22,839 bases of DNA from Myxococcales bacterium (GTDB lineage: Bacteria; Myxococcota; Myxococcia; Myxococcales; Myxococcaceae). The stretch covers positions 7,226-30,064 of the forward strand of contig PMBV01000090.1 in assembly GCA_003153055.1 (NCBI GenBank), written 5' to 3'. The notes beneath the pieces were generated by a model, which was given only the letters and a program-made list of their open reading frames with translations, was not told the DNA's origin and searched no databases. Numbering within the stretch: position 1 is the stretch's first letter; every line of letters starts with the position of its first letter. Of the stretch, positions 14,315 to 19,967 are shown piece after piece. Made by a program: the position numbers and the translations under genes.

Positions 14315-14623
14315 ATGCCCATCGAGATGGGAAAATCGTCGCGCGTGGTGCCGCTTGGCAAACGCACTGCGCTGCTCGAAGTGAACGCGTCTCACGCCGC
14401 CGCGGCAGAGAAGAAGCCGGGCTCGGCGGTGGCAAAAAGCCCGATGTTCGGGGTGGCGATGCTGAAGATCGCCATGGAGCTCAAGAAGGCCGAGCCGAAG
14501 TCATTGGAGGAGCTCATCACCGGAGTGCTCGAGAAGATGCGGCTCGACGAGCGAGAGTTCCGCGGCTTCCTCGACGCCAACGGCGGGCTGCTGCGAGCCA
14601 TCGCCCAGCGGAGAAAGTACTGA
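14315..14623 (+). CDS. Small protein of unknown function
   Basis: With ATG 14315 the product has 102 residues; ATG 14330 is an alternative (MGKSSRVVP), and neither start has a strong Shine-Dalgarno. A TTG at 14276 would add 13 residues and run into the promoter island. Residues about 1-50 are basic and Ala-rich, and residues 45-102 look like a compact helical domain (MFGVAMLKIAMELKK, LEELITGVLEKMRLDEREFR, FLDANGGLLRAIAQRRK). I recognise no family. The codon pattern and the closely spaced gene 1 base downstream support it as a real gene. It is divergent from the kinase operon. Confidence 0.65.
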   Translation: MPIEMGKSSRVVPLGKRTALLEVNASHAAAAEKKPGSAVAKSPMFGVAMLKIAMELKKAEPKSLEELITGVLEKMRLDEREFRGFLDANGGLLRAIAQRRKY

Positions 14624-14624
14624 C

Positions 14625-14780
14625 GTGCCGCCGAAACCGAAGCGACCGAAGGTGCCCAAGACGGTCGTCACCCAGGCCCGCGAGCTCGTCTCTGACACCA
14701 AGCGCCCTGTGCCGGGTGTGCAGCGGGCCAAGCACGAGAAGCTGGTGAAGGCGCTGAAGAAGCTCCACCCGATGGACTGA
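14625..14780 (+). CDS. 51-residue lysine/proline-rich small protein
   Basis: GTG at 14625 starts one base after the stop of the preceding gene, and the frame ends at TGA 14778-14780. A GGAGA lies about 9 bases upstream, inside the end of the previous gene. The product has 51 residues with 10 Lys and 4 Arg. It opens with MPPKPKRPKVPK and ends in the amphipathic basic helix AKHEKLVKALKKLHPMD. The tight coupling and strong G/C third-position preference argue for a real gene despite its size. A nucleic-acid or ribosome-associated role would suit the charge, but no family is recognised. It converges on rsmA with 9 bases between stops. Confidence 0.6.
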   Translation: MPPKPKRPKVPKTVVTQARELVSDTKRPVPGVQRAKHEKLVKALKKLHPMD

Positions 14781-14789
14781 CCCCACCGG

Positions 14790-15617
14790 TCAGAGCGCGA
14801 CGAGCGCCCGTTCGAGGGCGGCGAACTCCTCCACCGAAAGCGTCTCGGCCCGACGTTGACCGTCGATGCCCGAGCGCTCCAGCGACGCGTGCAGATCGAA
14901 AGCCTCGGCCAGTGCCGCTTCGCCCTTGAGTGAGTTGAGCAGCGTCTTTCGCCGATGGGCAAACCCGGCCTTCACCACGCGCCGGAAGCGGGCCGCGTCG
15001 GTCACCGGCGCCGAGGGAGCCGGCCGCCGGGTCAACTTGACGACGGCCGAGTCGACCTTCGGCGGCGGGTGAAACCGCCCCGCGGGAATGTCGAAACAGT
15101 GCTCGACCTCGAAGGAGAGGCCCAGGAGTACGGTGAGCACGCCGTAGTCGCGGTTGCCAGGCGAGGCCGCCAGTCTCTCGACGACCTCTTTCTGAAGCGT
15201 GAAGACGGCGCGGCTGACATGGGCCGATTGGTCGAGCACCTCGAAGAGGATCGGGCTCGAGAGATGGTACGGAAGGTTGCCCACCACCACCACCTGATCG
15301 CTCGCGGCCACCTTGGCGAAATCCATCTCCGCGGCGTTCAGCTCGACCACCGACAGGCCCTCGAGCTCTAGGGCGCGGAGGGCCTGGGCCATGTCTCGGT
15401 CTTTCTCCACGGCGATGACCCGAGCCCCCGACGCGAGGAGAAAGCGGGTGAGGTGCCCCAACCCGGCGCCGAGCTCGAGACACGGCTCGCCAGGGCGGAG
15501 CAGGGCCTCCTCGGCGATACGCTCGAGGAGCACCTCGTCGCCCAGGAAGTTCTGCCCCCAGCTGTGCTTGGGTTGAAGCCCCAGTCGGCGGAGCATCTGT
15601 TTGGGCGTCTCGAGCAT
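14790..15617 (-). CDS. rsmA: 16S rRNA dimethyladenosine transferase RsmA (KsgA)
   Basis: RsmA dimethylates A1518 and A1519 in helix 45 of 16S rRNA late in small-subunit assembly. The 275-residue protein has the family's N-terminal KHSWGQNFLGD block, the SAM-binding motif LELGAGLGHLTRFL, acidic VEKDRDM, and the catalytic motif NLPYHLSSPIL. The C-terminal domain contains PPPKVDSAVVKLTRR and the FAHRRKTLLNSL block. The ATG is immediately after the tsaD stop codon (TAGATG), so the two are translationally coupled. Confidence 0.97.
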   Translation of the reverse strand: MLETPKQMLRRLGLQPKHSWGQNFLGDEVLLERIAEEALLRPGEPCLELGAGLGHLTRFLLASGARVIAVEKDRDMAQALRALELEGLSVVELNAAEMDFAKVAASDQVVVVGNLPYHLSSPILFEVLDQSAHVSRAVFTLQKEVVERLAASPGNRDYGVLTVLLGLSFEVEHCFDIPAGRFHPPPKVDSAVVKLTRRPAPSAPVTDAARFRRVVKAGFAHRRKTLLNSLKGEAALAEAFDLHASLERSGIDGQRRAETLSVEEFAALERALVAL

Positions 15618-16616
15618 CTACAGTCTCCAGCTTGGGTCTGCGTTGAGGGACAGCTCGCTCGTCACGCCACGGGTGAACGCCAGCGAACCTGCCACCGCGA
15701 TCATCGCGCCGTTGTCGGTGCACAGGCGAGGTGGCGGCAAGAAGAGCGAGAGCCCGGCCTCGTCGGCACGGGCCTGGGCGAGACCCCGCAGCCGGGAATT
15801 GGCCGCGACGCCTCCGCACAGCACCAGTTGCCGCGCGCCGGCCCGCTTGGCCCCGAGGAGCACCTTCGAGGTCAAGCTGTCGGCAACGGCCTCCTGGAAC
15901 GACGCGCAGAGGTCAGCCAAGGCCTGGCCAGTGGGAACTCCGTTCGCCTGGACATGGCTCCACACCGCCGTCTTGAGGCCCGAGAAGCTCCAATCGAGCA
16001 CGTCTTTGCCCCGCATGGCCCGGGGGAAGTCGATGGCGCGGGGGTCGCCGGTCTGGGCGAGATCGTCGATGGGCCGGCCCCCGGGGTACGGCAGCCCGAG
16101 GATCTTCGCCACCTTGTCGTAGGCCTCACCAGCCGCGTCGTCGCGAGTGGTGGCCAGGCGGCGGTAGGTCCCGAAGGCCGGCACTTCATACAGCGTGGTG
16201 TGGCCACCCGAGACGATGAGCGCGAGGAACGGAGGGGCGGGCGCCGGGTCGACGAGCTGAATGGCGCACAGGTGCCCTTCCAGGTGATTCACGCCCACGA
16301 AGGGGAGCCCAGTGGCGGCCGAGAGTGACTTGGCCACCTGGAGCCCGACGAGGAGCGCGCCCTGGAGCCCGGGCCCACTGGTGACGGAGAGCACGTCGAG
16401 GTCGAGGAGCCGCTTGCCTGCCCGTCGAAGGGCCTCGTCGACGACGGGCATCACTTGCACCACGTGGTTGCGGCTGGCCAGCTCGGGCACCACCCCACCC
16501 CACCGGCGGTGAATGTCGATCTGGGTCGACACCACGTCTGAGAGCGCCACCCTCCCGTTCTCCACCACGGCCGCCGCGGTCTCGTCACACGATGTCTCGA
16601 TGCCCAGGCACAGCAC
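15618..16616 (-). CDS. tsaD: tRNA N6-adenosine threonylcarbamoyltransferase TsaD
   Basis: TsaD transfers the threonylcarbamoyl group to A37 of ANN-decoding tRNAs. The 332-residue protein starts with GTG at 16616 (MLCLGIETSCDETAAAV), preceded by AGAAGGG. Motifs are VNHLEGHL (metal-binding His pair), VSGGHTTLYEV, DDAAGEAYDKVAKILGL, PYPGGRPIDDLA, DWSFSGLKTAV, VLCGGVAANSRLR and TDNGAMIA. Family length and all motifs are complete. It lies 9 bases downstream of the large receiver/TPR gene and is coupled to rsmA, so both translation-related genes share a promoter with a signalling protein. Confidence 0.97.
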   Translation of the reverse strand: MLCLGIETSCDETAAAVVENGRVALSDVVSTQIDIHRRWGGVVPELASRNHVVQVMPVVDEALRRAGKRLLDLDVLSVTSGPGLQGALLVGLQVAKSLSAATGLPFVGVNHLEGHLCAIQLVDPAPAPPFLALIVSGGHTTLYEVPAFGTYRRLATTRDDAAGEAYDKVAKILGLPYPGGRPIDDLAQTGDPRAIDFPRAMRGKDVLDWSFSGLKTAVWSHVQANGVPTGQALADLCASFQEAVADSLTSKVLLGAKRAGARQLVLCGGVAANSRLRGLAQARADEAGLSLFLPPPRLCTDNGAMIAVAGSLAFTRGVTSELSLNADPSWRL

Positions 16617-16625
16617 GAGCCCTTC

Positions 16626-19541
16626 TTACTTGGTGCCGTTCCTCAGAGCATTGCGGATTTCGTCCGATTGAGGCCCCGTGGGTCGGAGCTTGAGGTACTC
16701 GCGGTAGGGGCCCTTCGATTCCTCGGGGCGGCCGAGGTTCTGGTAGGCGATGCCGAGAGCGAGCCAGGCCTGGGCATTCTTGGGCTCATCCTTGAGCCCC
16801 TCGATGAGGTAGGGAATGGCCTCGTGGTACCCGGTTTCGGTCTCGGAGCGCACCAGCGAAACCCCGAGCCCCAGGAGCACGGCCGGGGTGGGCGGCCGCA
16901 GCTTGGCGACTCGGCGGTAGAGGACCACCGCGGTCCGGAACCGTTGCTGCACCACGGCCACTCGCGCCTCCTCGATGGCCTTCTCGTAGCTGGATCCACC
17001 GGTGAGCTCAGGTGCTGGCATCACCCGCTCGGTGGGCCCGCCATTGGGGAGCGCCTCGGCTGCTGGCGGCTGGTCGATGAGCCTGACGGCCGTGGTGACC
17101 TCGCCGCCCGCGTCCTCCGCGGCTCCGGCGACCGCCTCGGGGCCTCCGTCGGCTTCCATCGGGGAGCTCGCCTCGGCAGCCGCCTGGGCGACCTCCTCGG
17201 GCACAGGGGCAGGTCCGGCGTCTTCAATCGCTGACGCCTCCGGCTCCTTCGCTGGGGGCTCGACAGCGACGATGGGCTGAGGCTCGGGCCGTCGACTGCC
17301 CACCAGCGTCGCACCCACCAGGCCCACCACGACGACCCCCGCAATGATGGCCACGGGCAGCACCCAGCGCCGCCCAGGCCGCTCCCCGAGGAGCGCCGCC
17401 TCGTCGCCGAAGAAGGCCGCCTCTGGGTCTTCCGCGGGCGGGGGTGGCACCGGGCGAGGCGTGGGTGACGTCGAAGCCTTCGCATGAGCCGCGCCGACCG
17501 GCGGGTGCTTCGCTGGTGCGGGCGACGCCTGGCTCGTCACCGGCACAGGGCTCGCTCGCATCGCGGAGGTCGGCACGACGGTGGCCGGGGCCAGGGTTGG
17601 CACAGGCGACTTCACAAGCACGGGAGTGGGCGGGCTCGAAGCCGGCGGCGGCGCCTGGTCCTCGGGAGCCGTCAGAGAGATGGTCACTGGGCCGACCGTG
17701 GCTCCCTTCTCGGTCCACGGCGGGCTCGGCGCGTCGAGGATGGGCGACGGGAGCGCGTCGGGAAACGGCGGATGAGACAAAGACGACGGCCCCGGTGTCG
17801 GGGCAAACGCAGGAGGAGTGAATGCCGGAGTCACCTCCTCGGGCGCCGAATCGTGGTTCGCGCCCTCCCCTTTCTCCCCGAACGCGACATCGTCGGCGGG
17901 CTCGGCCCCCAGTGGTACGGGCTCGAGCGCCGGCGGTTCGATGGGGGGCAAGGTGATGCGCTCCACCGCGGCTCCCCCGAAGATGGGAGGAGAGAGCTCA
18001 GGCAAGGGATGAGGCGACTCGACCGACGGCGTCGGCTCGGCCTTGCGCGGTGCCTCGGCTCGCGCCCACCCCACCGAGGGCGCCCAGGTCGAGGCTGATT
18101 CGAGCCCCTCGACGTCGATGCTCGACCAGGAGTCGAGGAGCGACTGGCGGGCTCTCGTGAGCCCCCTCGCCGAGGGCTCCAGCGACGGAGGCGCTGTCGA
18201 GCTGGGCGGAGACGGCGTGGCCCTGCGCTCGAACCGGTGCACGTCGATCAGCGCGACCTCTCGGGATCGAGGCGGTGGAGCTGGTGGAGTTGGCTCCGGC
18301 CGCGGCTCCGGGTCTGGCTCTGGCTCTGGCTCTGGCTCCTCGCTCTTGGGCGAGCGAGGCATCGAGTCGTGAAGTGACGCAGGCAGCTCGGGCTCGGCGG
18401 CGGCGACCTCCTCGGCCACCTCCGGCGGGGGCCCCTCGTGAGCGCTCGCGCTCGACCGTGAGGGTGCCTCTGCTGGCTGAGGTGCCGGTTGCTCGGCGCG
18501 GGCCACGGGTGCAGGAGGCACGGGCTCCTCACTGGGTTCGGGCGGACCGACGTTCAGCCAGGCCTCGATGGCGGGCTTCTTGGGCTCCGTGGCCGGAGGT
18601 GCCGAGGCCGCCTCGCGAATGAGCCCCTCGAAATACAGCTTGGAGACGACGCCCAGGGCCGCGAGGTCGTCGAAGTCAGAGTCGTCGACGACCCTCGACA
18701 GAGAACGGCGGCCATCGAAGAGCCGGAGCAGCCCGTTGACCTCGTCGGGGATCTCGGCGAGGCGATCGGCCAACTGGGCGTAGTCGAGCTCGAAGACCGA
18801 CTCGAGGGGCGGCAACTGCTCGAGCATGCGGCTCCACTCGTCGAGACGGCGCATACCCTCGAGGAGGAGGGCCTGAGTGGACACCTCGATGCGATCGGCC
18901 CGGTCGAGGGGCACGAACGACACCTCGAAGCTCCCCTCGAAGGTGTTGAGCATTCGATAAAACGCGCTCTCTCCGGTGAGCCGGCCGAGCTCGGCGTCGA
19001 TCACCCGACCGTCACGGAAGTAGACCGCGCCGGAGCGATCGCCCAACAGCGTGATGGCGCCGGTCTTCCGGCCGAGCTCGAAGGTCTGCACGAGATCCAC
19101 CACGCCCATGTCGGAGAGGCTCCCGGTGAAGCCCGCCTTCGACTCCTTCCTCTCGAAGCGCTCCTTCTCGACCTTCTGGAGGATCATCCGCGCCCGGGTG
19201 ACGACCTCTTTGATGTAGATGGGCTTGGTGAGGTAGTCCTCGGCGCCGGTCTCAAGGCCCTTGACCTTCGATTCCACGGTCTTCTGACTGGTGAGAAAGA
19301 CGAAGGGAATGTGCCGGTACCGCTCGTCGCCCTTGATGAGCCTGCAGAGGTCAAAGCCGTCGAGCTCGGGCATGCGGGTCTCCGACAGCACCAGGTCGGG
19401 GGGGCTCACCTGCACCTTCTCGAGCGCCTCCCTCCCGTGGATGGCGGTCGTCACCTGAAAGCCCGCCTTCTTCAGGCTGACCTCCATGACGCGAAGGCTC
19501 TTCGCGTCGCCATCGACCAGAAGGAGGTGCTGCTTGGCCAC
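16626..19541 (-). CDS. Receiver-DUF4388(PATAN)-TM-TPR signalling protein with Glu at the phospho-acceptor site
   Basis: The GTG at 19541 gives 971 residues. Residues 3-120 are a receiver domain: [12 protein letters not shown]84 in VFLTS, K106 in LTKPI. The phospho-accepting Asp is Glu54 ([12 protein letters not shown]), and one of the paired acidic residues is Gly11. Residues about 132-250 are a DUF4388/PATAN domain ([20 protein letters not shown]..., [16 protein letters not shown]). From about 310 to 715 runs a disordered Pro/Glu/Ser/Ala linker. A single membrane helix sits near 723-745 ([21 protein letters not shown]), followed by a short acidic stretch and TPR-like repeats (about 850-971, [20 protein letters not shown]). 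The receiver would be cytoplasmic and the TPRs extracytoplasmic. No output enzyme is visible; a scaffold role is inferred. Confidence 0.9.
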   Translation of the reverse strand: MAKQHLLLVDGDAKSLRVMEVSLKKAGFQVTTAIHGREALEKVQVSPPDLVLSETRMPELDGFDLCRLIKGDERYRHIPFVFLTSQKTVESKVKGLETGAEDYLTKPIYIKEVVTRARMILQKVEKERFERKESKAGFTGSLSDMGVVDLVQTFELGRKTGAITLLGDRSGAVYFRDGRVIDAELGRLTGESAFYRMLNTFEGSFEVSFVPLDRADRIEVSTQALLLEGMRRLDEWSRMLEQLPPLESVFELDYAQLADRLAEIPDEVNGLLRLFDGRRSLSRVVDDSDFDDLAALGVVSKLYFEGLIREAASAPPATEPKKPAIEAWLNVGPPEPSEEPVPPAPVARAEQPAPQPAEAPSRSSASAHEGPPPEVAEEVAAAEPELPASLHDSMPRSPKSEEPEPEPEPDPEPRPEPTPPAPPPRSREVALIDVHRFERRATPSPPSSTAPPSLEPSARGLTRARQSLLDSWSSIDVEGLESASTWAPSVGWARAEAPRKAEPTPSVESPHPLPELSPPIFGGAAVERITLPPIEPPALEPVPLGAEPADDVAFGEKGEGANHDSAPEEVTPAFTPPAFAPTPGPSSLSHPPFPDALPSPILDAPSPPWTEKGATVGPVTISLTAPEDQAPPPASSPPTPVLVKSPVPTLAPATVVPTSAMRASPVPVTSQASPAPAKHPPVGAAHAKASTSPTPRPVPPPPAEDPEAAFFGDEAALLGERPGRRWVLPVAIIAGVVVVGLVGATLVGSRRPEPQPIVAVEPPAKEPEASAIEDAGPAPVPEEVAQAAAEASSPMEADGGPEAVAGAAEDAGGEVTTAVRLIDQPPAAEALPNGGPTERVMPAPELTGGSSYEKAIEEARVAVVQQRFRTAVVLYRRVAKLRPPTPAVLLGLGVSLVRSETETGYHEAIPYLIEGLKDEPKNAQAWLALGIAYQNLGRPEESKGPYREYLKLRPTGPQSDEIRNALRNGTK
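18306..18337. repeat. 6-bp microsatellite (TCTGGC) encoding Glu-Pro repeats
   Basis: Four near-perfect tandem copies of the hexamer TCTGGC lie in the linker of the 971-residue protein, with an imperfect flank. On the minus strand they encode EPEPEPEP. The multiple of three keeps the frame, so copy-number change would alter linker length only. Confidence 0.6.
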
Positions 19542-19571
19542 GGGAAACCCTTTCGACCAGGACGGCTCGCG

Positions 19572-19600
19572 ATGTTTGGTCTTGCATCGCGGGGTGTCAA
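19572..19600 (-). promoter_or_regulatory. Candidate sigma-70 promoter for the receiver/TPR-tsaD-rsmA operon
   Basis: A perfect TTGACA (-35) on the minus strand at 19600-19595 is followed after 17 bases by AAACAT (19577-19572), a weak -10 (3 of 6). Predicted initiation is near 19565, some 25 bases before the GTG at 19541. It sits in the 77-base divergent gap shared with the PilZ gene. Confidence 0.35.
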
Positions 19601-19618
19601 CGTTTCGAATGTCGCTCG

Positions 19619-19954
19619 ATGGGCGCGGATCATCGACGGTTCTCTCGGAGAATGCTCGCGGTGGACTTCGCCGCCCGCGACGGGCTCGGGGCCGGCCTGT
19701 TGATCTTCACCAGCGCCGACGTCTCGGCCGGCGGCGCCTTCTTGAAGTCAGACCTCCTCCTCGAGCAAGGCGAGTCGCTGTCGCTGGAGTTTCACCTCGA
19801 AGGTCGCCTGAACCCCATTCGGGCACAAGCCAAGGTCGTGTGGGTGCGTCGGTTTCCCGAGGTGAGTGAGCCAGCGGGCATGGGTGTGGAGTTCGTCGCC
19901 ATCGACGAGGATGATCGCGCCGCGCTCCTGGCCTTGGTGGCCGACGAGGAGTGA
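19619..19954 (+). CDS. Stand-alone PilZ-domain protein, putative c-di-GMP receptor
   Basis: The 111-residue protein is a single PilZ domain. The c-di-GMP-binding signature is present: the arginine motif RRFSR (residues 6-10) and DVSAGGAF (D/N-x-S-x-x-G) about 23 residues later. The rest has the six-stranded barrel pattern [20 protein letters not shown] and [10 protein letters not shown]. The ATG at 19619 must be used, since the next start would delete the arginine motif; no strong Shine-Dalgarno is seen. Such proteins bind c-di-GMP and act on motility or polysaccharide machinery through protein contacts. It is divergent from the receiver/TPR operon and converges on the J-domain gene 13 bases downstream. 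Confidence 0.9.
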   Translation: MGADHRRFSRRMLAVDFAARDGLGAGLLIFTSADVSAGGAFLKSDLLLEQGESLSLEFHLEGRLNPIRAQAKVVWVRRFPEVSEPAGMGVEFVAIDEDDRAALLALVADEE

Positions 19955-19967
19955 GGGCCAGCGAGCT

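Noticed and set aside
18248..18622. Short frames within the proline-rich linker of the 971-residue protein
   Set aside because: They are Arg/Pro-rich shadows of a low-complexity coding region and have no start signals.
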